This document shows positions 49,092 to 57,713 of a DNA stretch of 64,000 bases, one piece after another (position 1 is the stretch's first letter; every line of letters starts with the position of its first letter). The stretch lies in the NCBI RefSeq assembly GCF_014644435.1, contig NZ_BMKR01000030.1, forward strand, positions 1 to 64,000. Direction: 5' to 3'. This DNA comes from Paenibacillus albidus (GTDB lineage Bacteria > Bacillota > Bacilli > Paenibacillales > Paenibacillaceae). The translations under genes and the position numbers were made by a program. Under the pieces are notes generated by a model. That model did not search any database. It saw only the letters and a list, made by a program, of their open reading frames with translations, and had not been told where the DNA came from.

Positions 49092-49349
49092 ATGACTAAG
49101 CCGATACTTATTCCATTGTCAGAAGCGGAGAATGGCAGCCGCTTACGCATCCGCAGCATTGAAGTGCAGGGTGTTCTGAGGAGAAGGCTGCTCGATCTCG
49201 GCTTTGTGGCCGGCAATGTGGTTGAAGTGCTCCGGCGCAGTCCGCTTGGAGACCCCACCGCTTTTCGGATCAGCAATACCACGATTGCCTTGCGCAGGGA
49301 AGAAAGCTCGTTGATTTTCGGAGAAAGGATTGGAGGTGCGCAGATATGA
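49092..49349 (+). CDS. feoA: Ferrous iron transport protein A
   Basis: An 85-residue SH3-like cytosolic protein. IPLSEAENGSRLRIRSIEVQ, RRRLLDLGFVAGNVVEVLRR and FRISNTTIALRREESSLIF are the FeoA signature. It supports FeoB-mediated Fe(II) uptake. ATG at 49092 with GGGGGAG is preferred over an ATG 18 bases upstream that precedes that site. It overlaps the first feoB gene by four bases. Confidence 0.9.
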   Translation: MTKPILIPLSEAENGSRLRIRSIEVQGVLRRRLLDLGFVAGNVVEVLRRSPLGDPTAFRISNTTIALRREESSLIFGERIGGAQI

Positions 49350-50077
49350 CCCCTTATACTGTAGCTTTTGCAGGCAACCCCAACACGGGCAAAAGCACAC
49401 TTTTCAACCTGCTGACCGGCATGCGCCAGCATACAGGAAACTGGGCCGGCAAGACGGTCATTACTGCGGAAGGCGAGTTCACCCATAACAACCGTTTGTA
49501 CCGCGCCATTGATCTGCCCGGCACGTATTCGCTGTACTCCAACTCCGCCGATGAAGAGGCGGCCCGCGATTATATTATTTTTGAACAGCCCGATGTGACA
49601 CTCGTGGTTCTTGACGCAACGTCGCTGGAGCGCAACCTCAATCTTGCCTTGCAGGTGCTGGAAATTACCGGACGGGCCGTGGTGTGCATCAACCTGATCG
49701 ATGAAGCACACAAGCTTGGCATCGAAATTAACCTAGAGGCCATATCGGCAAGACTTGGTGTTCCAGTCGTCGCCATATCAGCCCGGAACAAAATCGGTAT
49801 AGAAGCCCTGCTGGACCAGATCGAACGTGTTGCAAGCGGTACCTATACGGCAGAACCGCTGCATATTGCCTACAATGAGGAGATTGAGCGGGGAATTGCC
49901 CAGCTCCTGCCCATGGTCGAACAGACTGTAGGAAGAAGCTATCCTGCACGCTGGATTGCCCTGCGGCTGCTGGACGGTGATGAGAGCCTGATGGCTTCGC
50001 TTCAGAATAGAATGAACAGCCAAACCATCCCAGATCCAAAGGAGGCGGTCCGCCATGGAGTCACTGCCTGCCACTAA
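49346..50077 (+). CDS. feoB: FeoB, GTPase part (naturally split)
   Basis: A 243-residue protein equal to the soluble N-terminal half of FeoB. G1 is AGNPNTGKST (residues 9-18), the switch I threonine lies in GNWAGKTV, G3 is DLPGTYSL, G4 is NLID (usually NMxD), and G5 is ISARNKIG. Residues about 185-240 correspond to the helical GDI region. The frame ends at 50077, and the membrane half begins 23 bases earlier with its own ribosome binding site, so two proteins are made. Confidence 0.88.
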   Translation: MTPYTVAFAGNPNTGKSTLFNLLTGMRQHTGNWAGKTVITAEGEFTHNNRLYRAIDLPGTYSLYSNSADEEAARDYIIFEQPDVTLVVLDATSLERNLNLALQVLEITGRAVVCINLIDEAHKLGIEINLEAISARLGVPVVAISARNKIGIEALLDQIERVASGTYTAEPLHIAYNEEIERGIAQLLPMVEQTVGRSYPARWIALRLLDGDESLMASLQNRMNSQTIPDPKEAVRHGVTACH

Positions 50078-51464
50078 GGGGCCTGATGCACTTCAATCCC
50101 TGCTGTCGGCAGCCCAAAAGCTTGCAGATGGCGGCACTATCCGCGACGAGATTGTCAGCGGGATTTACGGTGTATCCGCAGAGATCTGCGCCGAAGCCGT
50201 CAGCTACCAGGACCGGAAGAAACTGAACAGCACTTATAAACTCGATAATATTGCCACCTCCCGAATCTGGGGTTTCCCGATCATGCTGGCGATCCTTGGT
50301 GTAGTCTTCTGGATCACCATCGCCGGGGCAAACTATCCTTCGAGCTGGCTGGCTTCCTTATTTGGCTTCATCGAAGGCTACCTGACGGCCGGCTTCACGG
50401 CCCTGCATGCCCCCGACTGGCTGCATGGGGTTCTGGTGCTTGGCTTATACCGGGGGACCTCCTGGGTGATCAGCGTCATGCTGCCGCCAATGATGATCTT
50501 CTTCCCCGTATTTGCGCTGCTGGAGAATTTCGGTTATCTGCCGCGGGTCGCTTTTAATATGGACCGGTTGTTCAAGAAATCGGGCGGGCACGGCAAGCAG
50601 GCCCTGACGATGTCCATGGGCTTCGGCTGCAATGCCGCCGCCATTCTCTCCACCCGAATTATTGAATCCCCCCGGGAACGGATGCTGGCGATTCTTACCA
50701 ATAACTTTGTGCCGTGCAACGGACGCTGGCCAACACTGATTCTGCTGGCCTCGCTGTTCATGGCCGGCGGCGCTGCGACCGGCGCATTCCGTACACTTAC
50801 CACGGCTGCCGTACTGATGGGAATGGTGCTGATCGGCATCATCGTGACCCTGTCAGTATCCTGGGTCCTATCCAAGACCGCGCTGCGCGGTGTTCCTACG
50901 CACTATACGCTGGAGCTCCCGCCCTACCGCCGTCCGCAAATCTGGAAGACGATTCTCATCTCGTCCAAAGACAAATCGCTTAATGTGCTTACCCGGGCTA
51001 TCATCGTTGCTGCCCCTGCCGGAATTATCACCTGGATTCTGGGCAATGTGTTCATTGGCGGCGAAAGCGTTCTGAATCATATGGCTGCTTTTTTCGATCC
51101 GTTCGCCCACCTGCTGGGCATGGATGGCTTTATTATCATGGCGTTTATCCTAGGGCTGCCTGCGAACGAAATCGTGCTGCCGATCCTGCTGATGGGCTAT
51201 ATGTCTTCGGGTGCCATGGTTGACATCGACAGTCTGGGCAGCATCAAGGAGGTCTTCCTGAGCCATGGCTGGACGTGGCTGACCGCGCTCAATATGATGC
51301 TGTTCTCGCTGCTGCACTATCCATGCGGCACCACGCTCGTGAATATTTACAAGGAGACCAAAAGCCTGAAATGGTCCGTGCTCTCCGCTGTTATTCCGCT
51401 TGGCATCGCCATCGGTGTTACGTTTGCTGTCGCCCAGCTTGCCCAGTTGTTCGGGTGGGTATAA
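50055..51464 (+). CDS. feoB: FeoB, membrane part (naturally split)
   Basis: A 469-residue protein with the two Gate domains and FeoB_C core. After about 70 soluble residues (ALQSLLSAAQKLADGG; DRKKLNSTYKLDNIATSRIW, the FeoB linker) it has about eight segments; LPPMMIFFPVFALLENFGYL, MSMGFGCNAAAILSTRIIES and NNFVPCNGRWPTLIL carry the conserved Cys residues of the Fe(II) pore. ATG at 50055 follows AAAGGAGGCGG, so the split is genuine. It should pair with the GTPase product at the cytoplasmic face. Confidence 0.88.
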   Translation: MESLPATKGPDALQSLLSAAQKLADGGTIRDEIVSGIYGVSAEICAEAVSYQDRKKLNSTYKLDNIATSRIWGFPIMLAILGVVFWITIAGANYPSSWLASLFGFIEGYLTAGFTALHAPDWLHGVLVLGLYRGTSWVISVMLPPMMIFFPVFALLENFGYLPRVAFNMDRLFKKSGGHGKQALTMSMGFGCNAAAILSTRIIESPRERMLAILTNNFVPCNGRWPTLILLASLFMAGGAATGAFRTLTTAAVLMGMVLIGIIVTLSVSWVLSKTALRGVPTHYTLELPPYRRPQIWKTILISSKDKSLNVLTRAIIVAAPAGIITWILGNVFIGGESVLNHMAAFFDPFAHLLGMDGFIIMAFILGLPANEIVLPILLMGYMSSGAMVDIDSLGSIKEVFLSHGWTWLTALNMMLFSLLHYPCGTTLVNIYKETKSLKWSVLSAVIPLGIAIGVTFAVAQLAQLFGWV

Positions 51465-51492
51465 GTGAGGGTTAATCACCTTTGATAAATAC

Positions 51493-51541
51493 AAGGCTGT
51501 CCCATGAGTAGATATTTCTACGAATGAGACAGCCTCTTTTT
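51493..51541 (+). terminator. Terminator of the feo operon
   Basis: AAGGCTGTC...ATGAGTAGA and the matching TACGAATGA, GACAGCCT arms, followed by CTTTTTC. Confidence 0.82.
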
Positions 51542-51590
51542 CGTGATATAGGGAGAGGTTATGTTGTGACCAAACCGCTTAAGCCGCCCG

Positions 51591-52223
51591 TTACTTCTTC
51601 CCGCGTCCGTTTGTTTGGCGTACGACCCTCAGAATGACAGCGATCAGCAGGACTGCAGCCAGACTCAAACCTGCATACAGGAGAATCGGTGTCCCTTTGT
51701 CGTCAGCAGTGCCTTTGCTAATCCCGGTATTGTCTGTACCCGCAGGCGTAGCCCGCGACCCCGGAGAGATTCCCGGCCCAAGCGCCTCTTTATCCTCGGC
51801 AGCCCCGGACAACAGTGTGGTCCGGCTGCACAGACTCACCTTTAATCCATCACTCCCCTCTCCTTTATGGCTGTAGACGAGATAACTCTCCCCTTCCGTA
51901 AATTCGAAGCCACAGCTGGCCGAGGACATCGCAGTAGTCACTGTAACCGTGCTCCCGACCTCCCCCTTCCAGATGGTCTGGACGTTAAACGTAACGGTGA
52001 CCGGGTCACCGCTGGATTGCACAACAGACGGTTTAGCTTCCACGGACACCACTTCTCCGCTAAAGACAGCAGCGCTTCGCTCCAGCTCTTCAAGCGGTGC
52101 TCCCGGCACCACACAGGAACATGCATATGTGACCTCCGGACGCACTGTCAGCAGCGCCGTTGCCATCAGCAGCACACTCATTATTATCAAAAGCGGACTC
52201 CGAAACAGGTTTTTTATAGCCAT
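51591..52223 (-). CDS. Exported TIMP/NTR-like protein with C-terminal membrane anchor
   Basis: A 210-residue protein. A signal sequence (LLIIMSVLLMATALLTV) is followed by YACSCVVPGAPLEELERSAA, where the C-x-C at the mature N-terminus and AVFSGEVVSVE are typical of the tissue-inhibitor-of-metalloproteinase/netrin-like fold. SCGFEFTEGESYLVY and CSRTTLL supply the partner cysteines. After a Gly/Ser/Thr linker a C-terminal membrane segment (LLYAGLSLAAVLLIAVIL) and a basic tail anchor it, like a surface protein. Bacterial members have no known role. Start at ATG 52223 (GTG 52226 possible) behind AGGAGG. Confidence 0.72.
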   Translation of the reverse strand: MAIKNLFRSPLLIIMSVLLMATALLTVRPEVTYACSCVVPGAPLEELERSAAVFSGEVVSVEAKPSVVQSSGDPVTVTFNVQTIWKGEVGSTVTVTTAMSSASCGFEFTEGESYLVYSHKGEGSDGLKVSLCSRTTLLSGAAEDKEALGPGISPGSRATPAGTDNTGISKGTADDKGTPILLYAGLSLAAVLLIAVILRVVRQTNGRGKK

Positions 52224-52317
52224 CACCCTCCTCCTTTTCCTTACAGACGACCCGGATGGCAGGATAGTTACAAGGTTCCGGACATCATTATTCCAAGTTA
52301 ACCACCGGGGAGCATGT

Positions 52318-53739
52318 TCACTCGATCTGGTTCGCGAGTGCCGTCAAACGCCGCATCCCTTCACGCAGCGTGATTTCATTAACGAACGAGTAGCTGAGGC
52401 GGACCCAGGACTTCATCTCCCCCAGCGCATCACAAATCTCGCCCGGAACAAACACAATCGATTCCCGGAGGCTTGCTCTAAAAAGAGCCTCCACCTTAAG
52501 CTGCTCCGGCAGCTTCACCCACAGATTAAGCCCGCCCTGCGGAGCGGTCCATTCCCAGCCTGTCCCCGCCAGCTCCTCCTCCATAATCTCCTTATGGACC
52601 TGAAGTGCAATCCGCAGCTTGCCAAGGTGCTGCTGGAGCCGGGGTGAAGTGTAATAATGGAGGAAGATCTTCTGGTTCAGCAGTGATGTCCCGTTGTCCG
52701 CCAACGCTTTGGCCGTAATCAGGCGCTCCATCAGCGGGTAGCGGCAAGCCACGGCACAAATCCTGAGGCCAGGTGCCACATACTTGCTGAAGCTGCTGAT
52801 ATAAATCACCCAGCCCTCCGTATCGTAGGCAAAAAAAGGCAACGGCGGCGGTTCAGCAAAATAAATATCACGGAAAGGATCATCCTCGACCAGCAGACAA
52901 TGGTAGCGCTCGGCCAGCTCCACCAGCAGCTTGCGCTGCCAGGCGGGCACCGTATACCCGGTTGGGTTGTGATGAGTAGGGTTCATATAGAACAAACGCG
53001 GCTTATGCCGGGCCATCAAATCCTCCACCTCCGCAAGGTCGTAGCCCTCCGGTGTAATGGTCACCGGAACAAGCCGGGCCCCCTTCCGCCGAAAGATATC
53101 CATAGCCAGACTGTACGTAGGCCGTTCCACCAGTATGCTGTCCATAGGCCCAAGCAGGATGTCCGCGACCAGGTTAATGGCCTGCTGCGCTCCGGAAGTA
53201 ATCAGCAGCTCCTCCCGGGACAGCTGCAGCCGGTGATGCTCCCGGAAATGCAAGCTGAGCGTCTCGCGCAGCTCCTCATCTCCCTGCACACTGGAATACG
53301 TGCCCATCACCTTTGGGTAGAGATCGAACACTTTTTTGACATACTCGGACAGGAACAGGTTCGGCAGCAGCCCCGGATCAATCAGCGCCTGCGAAAATTG
53401 ATATTGCGCCGGCAGCCGCTGAATGTCGGACAGGCGGTTGGAGTTCAAGGCGGCCGCCATCGTCAAGTCTGCCCCATCCATTGCAACAAGAGACGGGGAG
53501 CCGCCTTGCGATACATAATATCCGGATTTATCTTTGACATACACCTTGCCATCCTCCGCCAGCTGCCGATAGGCCTTAAATACCGTCAGCCGGTGCACCT
53601 TGAGCTCTTCCGCCAGTCCCCGGATAGACGGCAGCTTATCATGCGCCTTCCACTCCCCCCGCTCCATGCGGTTCCGGATGAATTCATAAATCTGCAAGAA
53701 TAAGGGGTAGCTCGTTTCTGTCCCCGTTGTATTTTCCAT
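52318..53739 (-). CDS. MocR/GabR-type regulator (GntR helix-turn-helix plus aminotransferase fold)
   Basis: A 473-residue fusion. Residues about 10-75 are a GntR winged helix (IYEFIRNRMERGEWKAHDKL; GLAEELKVHRLTVFKAYRQL). A fold-type-I aminotransferase domain follows: SGAQQAINLVADILL, MNPTHHNPTGYTVPA and SSFSKYVAPGLRICA, where the Lys binds PLP. Such proteins sense an amine or vitamin B6 and regulate a divergent gene. ATG at 53739 is preferred because upstream frame to 53859 runs through the divergent promoter. The EamA transporter gene is divergent, so it is the likely target. Confidence 0.88.
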   Translation of the reverse strand: MENTTGTETSYPLFLQIYEFIRNRMERGEWKAHDKLPSIRGLAEELKVHRLTVFKAYRQLAEDGKVYVKDKSGYYVSQGGSPSLVAMDGADLTMAAALNSNRLSDIQRLPAQYQFSQALIDPGLLPNLFLSEYVKKVFDLYPKVMGTYSSVQGDEELRETLSLHFREHHRLQLSREELLITSGAQQAINLVADILLGPMDSILVERPTYSLAMDIFRRKGARLVPVTITPEGYDLAEVEDLMARHKPRLFYMNPTHHNPTGYTVPAWQRKLLVELAERYHCLLVEDDPFRDIYFAEPPPLPFFAYDTEGWVIYISSFSKYVAPGLRICAVACRYPLMERLITAKALADNGTSLLNQKIFLHYYTSPRLQQHLGKLRIALQVHKEIMEEELAGTGWEWTAPQGGLNLWVKLPEQLKVEALFRASLRESIVFVPGEICDALGEMKSWVRLSYSFVNEITLREGMRRLTALANQIE

Positions 53740-53802
53740 CCTTACCTTCAGCTCCTTTTCAGAAGTAATCATATTATTGTATTGTACACGATTCCAGCTG
53801 AA

Positions 53803-53832
53803 ATCTGTTCTGTTTCTTACCATCTGTTCTGT
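53803..53832. promoter_or_regulatory. Direct repeat in the MocR-EamA intergenic region
   Basis: ATCTGTTCTGT occurs at 53803-53813 and 53822-53832, a perfect 11-base direct repeat with a 19-base period. MocR-type regulators bind direct repeats in the divergent promoter, so this is the probable operator. Confidence 0.65.
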
Positions 53833-53873
53833 CCCCTTGCCTATATGATTAACGAACAACTTCTAAAGGGGAT

Positions 53874-54815
53874 ATGAATAACATGATTCTTTTGGCGTAC
53901 ACTCTTGTCTGTCTGGTCTTTGGCACTACCTTTCTGGCGATCAAAATCGGCGTGGATGCCGGGGCGCCTCCGTTCTTCTCGGCCGGACTGCGTTTTTTTG
54001 TGGCGGGAGCGGTACTGTTTCTATGGATGGTCTATAAACGCAAAGTCCGCTTCTCCCTGCTACTGCGCAAAGAGATGCTCTTCACCGGAGCGACCTTAAC
54101 CTTCGCCACCTTTGCCGCCCTTTATTGGGCCGAACAATATGTCTCCTCAGGACTTGCCGCCATCCTGTCGGCGACCGGCCCGATTATGATTCTGCTGCTG
54201 CAAACGGCCCTTCTCCGTCAAAAAGCTCCAGCCCACTCGCTCTATGGCTGCATCATCGGCTTCATCGGTGTTATGCTGCTGGTGCTGCCCAACCTCGCGG
54301 TAGATGTCTCACCGCTGTGGATCGTCGGCTGCATTGTTATTCTGATCGGGGAATTCGGCTATGCCATAGGGGCAATCTATTCCAAAAAAGTATCCACAAA
54401 CATGTCCGAGGTCTCGCCCATCGCCCTGAATGCGGCCCAAATGATGTATGGCGGAGCGCTTTTGTTCATTCTGTCACTCGCAACCGAACGGGTCCATCCG
54501 GAATTCCTGCTGTCGCTGCCCACCGCCGGCTCCCTGCTCTACCTGACCGTGGTCGGCTCCATGGTTGGACACAGTCTGTTCTATTGGCTAGTCAGCAAAA
54601 CGAATCCGGTCTTTCCTTCCACCTGGCTTTACGTTTCCCCTCCGATAGCGGTGGGTGTCGGCGTACTTTTTTACAATGAAACCGTTAATGTAATCACGAT
54701 CCTGGGTATTGTCACGATTATCGCCGGGACGGTGCTGGTGAACGCGAGCGCTTTAAGAAAAATGCTGCCCAAACCGAAGATTAACGCCTCTTTTGCTAAA
54801 AAATCCGATATATGA
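53874..54815 (+). CDS. EamA/DMT-family transporter
   Basis: A 313-residue permease with ten membrane segments in two EamA repeats (AYTLVCLVFGTTFLAIKIGV; GCIVILIGEFGYAIGAIY). PPFFSAGLRFFVAGAV is the family's early motif. It probably exports an amino acid or related metabolite. The start may be ATG 53874 or, better spaced from AAAGGGG, ATG 53883. It is divergent from the MocR regulator, with a direct repeat between them. Confidence 0.85.
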   Translation: MNNMILLAYTLVCLVFGTTFLAIKIGVDAGAPPFFSAGLRFFVAGAVLFLWMVYKRKVRFSLLLRKEMLFTGATLTFATFAALYWAEQYVSSGLAAILSATGPIMILLLQTALLRQKAPAHSLYGCIIGFIGVMLLVLPNLAVDVSPLWIVGCIVILIGEFGYAIGAIYSKKVSTNMSEVSPIALNAAQMMYGGALLFILSLATERVHPEFLLSLPTAGSLLYLTVVGSMVGHSLFYWLVSKTNPVFPSTWLYVSPPIAVGVGVLFYNETVNVITILGIVTIIAGTVLVNASALRKMLPKPKINASFAKKSDI

Positions 54816-54896
54816 CGTACTATATGTTGCATTAATGACCATTATTGCGTATTATATAACCAAGAAAAGGGATATAAACTTCTAATATGACGCATT
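54811..54896 (+). promoter_or_regulatory. Promoter of ccpN with CcpN-box-like sites
   Basis: TTGCAT, 17 bases, TATTAT at 54827-54855 is a fair sigma-A promoter. TATGACGTACT (54811), TATGTTGCATT (54823) and TATGACGCATT (54886) resemble the CcpN operator as I remember it, TRTGHYATAYW, at 10, 9 and 9 of 11 positions. Two lie at the -35 and one about 30 bases past the -10, suggesting autoregulation. Confidence 0.5.
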
Positions 54897-54974
54897 AATG
54901 AAAGGGGGAACGACAATCCGGCGCTCCTTTTCAGAACAGGAATGCCGCATGTATCCGGAAAGTGGAGGGAACTT

Positions 54975-55619
54975 GTGATCGAACTGACATCCCGTCAATT
55001 GCAAATTATTGATATTGTGAAGAAAAGAGCACCGATTACCGGCGAACAGATCGCAGAAAGCCTGCATCTTACCCGGCCAACGATCCGCTCCGACCTGTCT
55101 GTGCTGGTCATGCTCGAATATATTGACGCCAAACCCAAGGTAGGTTATTTTCCCGGCAAAAAATCCTCGTCCGGTCTCGGCAGCAGCTATCTGCTCCAGG
55201 AGACGAAGGTCAAGGACATCCAGAGCGTGCCGATTATTGTCCGTGAGACGACAACCATTCAGGATGCCGTTGTGATGTTGTTCCTGCAGGATGTCGGCAC
55301 GCTGATTATCTGCGACGGGGACGGCAAGCTCGCCGGGGTCGCTTCCCGCAAGGATTTCCTGAAAGTAACACTCGGCAATCCCGGTGCAGTCTCCATGCCT
55401 GTCAGCATGGTTATGACGCGCCAGCCCAAGGTAGTGACGATTTCTCCGGATGACGCGGTGCTTGATGCCGCACACCAAATGATTTTTCACGAGGTAGACA
55501 GTTTGCCGGTGGTTGTTCCCTGCAGCGGCGAGAACGCCGGAGGGAAGCTGGACGTGATAGGGCGCCTGACGAAAACTTCCATCATAAAACTTCTCCTCGA
55601 ACTTGAAGCCAAAGGATAA
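54975..55619 (+). CDS. ccpN: CcpN-type transcriptional repressor of gluconeogenesis
   Basis: A 214-residue regulator with an N-terminal helix-turn-helix (ELTSRQLQIIDIVKKRAPIT; AESLHLTRPTIRSDLSVLVM) and two CBS domains (VPIIVRETTTIQDAVVMLFL; MVMTRQPKVVTISPDDAVLD). CcpN represses gapB and pckA under glycolytic conditions, sensing ATP/ADP. GTG at 54975 follows GTGGAGGG; the frame start at 54942 lacks a site. yqfL follows 19 bases later, as in Bacillus subtilis, and glpX lies just beyond. Confidence 0.9.
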   Translation: MIELTSRQLQIIDIVKKRAPITGEQIAESLHLTRPTIRSDLSVLVMLEYIDAKPKVGYFPGKKSSSGLGSSYLLQETKVKDIQSVPIIVRETTTIQDAVVMLFLQDVGTLIICDGDGKLAGVASRKDFLKVTLGNPGAVSMPVSMVMTRQPKVVTISPDDAVLDAAHQMIFHEVDSLPVVVPCSGENAGGKLDVIGRLTKTSIIKLLLELEAKG

Positions 55620-55638
55620 CGGGAGGAATCTAAAGCGC

Positions 55639-56439
55639 ATGGAGGAACCGTCACATTTCGTAACGATCTGCTCGGATTCAATAGGGGACACAGCCGAGGC
55701 TGTAGTACAGGCGGTCCTGCACCAATTCCAGAATCAGCGGGTCACCCTGAGAAGATATGGCAACGTAAGGCATGAAGAGGAGCTGCGCAAGCTGATGGAA
55801 GAAGCGGCCCAGCATCAAGGATTTGTCGCTTATACGCTGGTACAGCCGGAGCTTCGGGAGATGATCCGCGAAGAAGCGGTTCGGCTTGATCTGCGCATCG
55901 TAGACATCATGGGCCCGATGATGCAAGCCTTCATCGACACCTTCGATGACTCGCCCCAGCAGCGGCCCGGACTGCTCCATCAGCTCGACGAGAATTATTT
56001 CCGCCGGATCGAGGCGATTGAATTCACCGTCGCCTGTGATGACGGCCGCGATCTCGGCGCCATGCTGAAAGCCGATATTGTGCTGCTCGGCATGTCGCGC
56101 ACCTCAAAGACACCGCTCAGCATCTTCCTGGCCCACAGGGGCAAGAAAGTGGTCAATTATCCGATTGTGCCGGAGATCGGACCGCCGCAGCAGCTGCTCA
56201 GTCTGCCGCCCAATCGGCTGATCGGGCTCAGTATGGACCCCGAGCATATGCTGAAGATCCGCTCCGAGCGGCTCAAGGTGCTCGGCCTGCCCGTCGGCTC
56301 CCAATATGCAAGCCTGGCCCGCATTACCGAGGAAATGGAATATGCCACAGCGCTTTTCGCCAAGCTGGGCTGCCCGGTGATCGATATCACCGACAAAGCC
56401 ATTGAAGAAACTGCCGGAATTATTATGGGCTACATCTAA
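55639..56439 (+). CDS. yqfL: PPDK regulatory-type kinase/pyrophosphorylase (YqfL, DUF299)
   Basis: A 266-residue protein. FVTICSDSIGDTAEAVVQAV at the start, and VLLGMSRTSKTPLSIFLAHR with GKKVVNYPIVPE, which contains the nucleotide loop, are the signature of the bifunctional kinase/phosphorylase family that regulates pyruvate phosphate dikinase; in Bacillus YqfL modulates CcpN. ATG at 55639 behind GGGAGGA is preferred over the overlap start at 55603. Part of the ccpN operon. Confidence 0.9.
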   Translation: MEEPSHFVTICSDSIGDTAEAVVQAVLHQFQNQRVTLRRYGNVRHEEELRKLMEEAAQHQGFVAYTLVQPELREMIREEAVRLDLRIVDIMGPMMQAFIDTFDDSPQQRPGLLHQLDENYFRRIEAIEFTVACDDGRDLGAMLKADIVLLGMSRTSKTPLSIFLAHRGKKVVNYPIVPEIGPPQQLLSLPPNRLIGLSMDPEHMLKIRSERLKVLGLPVGSQYASLARITEEMEYATALFAKLGCPVIDITDKAIEETAGIIMGYI

Positions 56440-56444
56440 AGAAA

Positions 56445-56497
56445 CCCCACAAAGTGAAGCTAATGCTTACGATGCTTAGCCCGATTACTTTGCGGGG
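56445..56497. other. Long hairpin between yqfL and glpX
   Basis: CCCCACAAAGT and ACTTTGCGGGG enclose an inner GCTAATGC/GCTTAGC stem. It has no T run on the plus strand, so it is a weak intrinsic terminator there at best; on the minus strand GGGGTTTCTTT follows. It may be a processing or stabilising hairpin. Confidence 0.45.
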
Positions 56498-56557
56498 CCC
56501 CCGGGATAGTACAGAAGGAACGGCTATTATACAAAAATCGCACTGGAGGGAAACATT

Positions 56558-57553
56558 ATGGAACGCGAATTGGCACTTGAGATTGTACGGGTAACTGAAC
56601 TGGGCGCTTTGTCTTCAGCCCGCTGGATTGGACGCGGGGATAAAAATGCAGCCGACGATGCGGCAACCACCGCCATCCGTTCCATGTTCGATTCCGTCTC
56701 CATCGACGGCACCGTGGTCATTGGCGAAGGGGAAATGGATGAAGCTCCTATGCTTTATATCGGGGAAAAAGTCGGGAACCGGAACGGCCCTTCGGTCGAT
56801 GTAGCCGTTGACCCGCTGGAAGGCACCGAGGTGGTGGCCTGCGGGCTGCACAACGCCCAGTCCGTGATTGCCATTGCCGACAAGGGCAGCTTGCTACATG
56901 CTCCCGATATTTATATGGAGAAGCTGGCCTGCGGCCCCGAGCTAGCAGGAAAGCTGAGTATTGAAGATCCTGTGGAGCTTACTCTCCAGAAGGCGAGCCG
57001 GTTCAGCGGCAAATCACTCTCCGAGCTGACCGTCATGGTGCTGGACCGCAAACGCCATGAGAAGTTGATCGGCAGCCTGCGCGAAGCTGGCGTACGGATC
57101 AAGCTGCTCAGCCACGGTGATGTGGCCGGAGCCATCGCTGCGGCACTGCCGGACAGCGATGTGGATCTGTACATGGGCTCCGGCGGAGCGCCGGAAGGTG
57201 TACTCGCCGCTGCCGCCATGAAATGCCTGGGCGGAGAAATGCAGGGACGCCTGCTGCCGGACGGGCCCTATGAGATGCAGCGTTGTCTCCGCATGGGCAT
57301 CGCCGACCCTACACGTGTGCTCTATATGGAGGACATGGTAGGCACAGGCGACGTCATCTTTGCCGCCACAGGTGTCACCTCCGGTGAATTCCTGAACGGT
57401 GTCCGTTTCATCGGCAAGGAACGCGCCGAGACTCATTCGGTCATCATGCGCGCCCAAAGCCGTACAATCCGCTATATCCGCAGCATTCATTTCCTGCCCG
57501 GAAAAGAAATACCGGAGCGGATGACGGGCCAGGCAAGCGCTGCCTCGATGTAA
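56558..57553 (+). CDS. glpX: Class II fructose-1,6-bisphosphatase
   Basis: A 331-residue GlpX-type phosphatase of gluconeogenesis, converting fructose 1,6-bisphosphate to fructose 6-phosphate. GRGDKNAADDAA, VIGEGEMDEAPMLYIGE and VDVAVDPLEGTEVVA hold the metal ligands; SGGAPEGVLAAAAMKCLGGE is the substrate-phosphate motif. ATG behind CTGGAGGG. Its position after ccpN and yqfL joins regulator and pathway, but it probably has its own promoter after the hairpin. Confidence 0.92.
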   Translation: MERELALEIVRVTELGALSSARWIGRGDKNAADDAATTAIRSMFDSVSIDGTVVIGEGEMDEAPMLYIGEKVGNRNGPSVDVAVDPLEGTEVVACGLHNAQSVIAIADKGSLLHAPDIYMEKLACGPELAGKLSIEDPVELTLQKASRFSGKSLSELTVMVLDRKRHEKLIGSLREAGVRIKLLSHGDVAGAIAAALPDSDVDLYMGSGGAPEGVLAAAAMKCLGGEMQGRLLPDGPYEMQRCLRMGIADPTRVLYMEDMVGTGDVIFAATGVTSGEFLNGVRFIGKERAETHSVIMRAQSRTIRYIRSIHFLPGKEIPERMTGQASAASM

Positions 57554-57602
57554 CGCAGGCGGTAACCCTTTCCCCGCCACAGCAGAGTATAAGATAGATG
57601 CC

Positions 57603-57649
57603 AAAAAGGGTTTTCCCGCTGCCTTCTGGACAGCTGGAAAACCCTTTTT
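57603..57649. terminator. Bidirectional terminator after glpX
   Basis: AAAAAGGGTTTTCC...GGAAAACCCTTTTT with a small inner hairpin; T runs on both strands between convergent genes. Confidence 0.85.
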
Positions 57650-57713
57650 GTTTACGCTGCGTACTTCGTGGACCGTAAAGTTGAACGCAGCCAGACCTTG
57701 CTGCCCGTTTTAC

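Noticed and set aside
50040-50080. Frameshift in feoB
   Set aside because: The second frame has its own well-spaced AAAGGAGG and ATG, and both halves end or begin at natural domain borders, so a split gene is the better reading.
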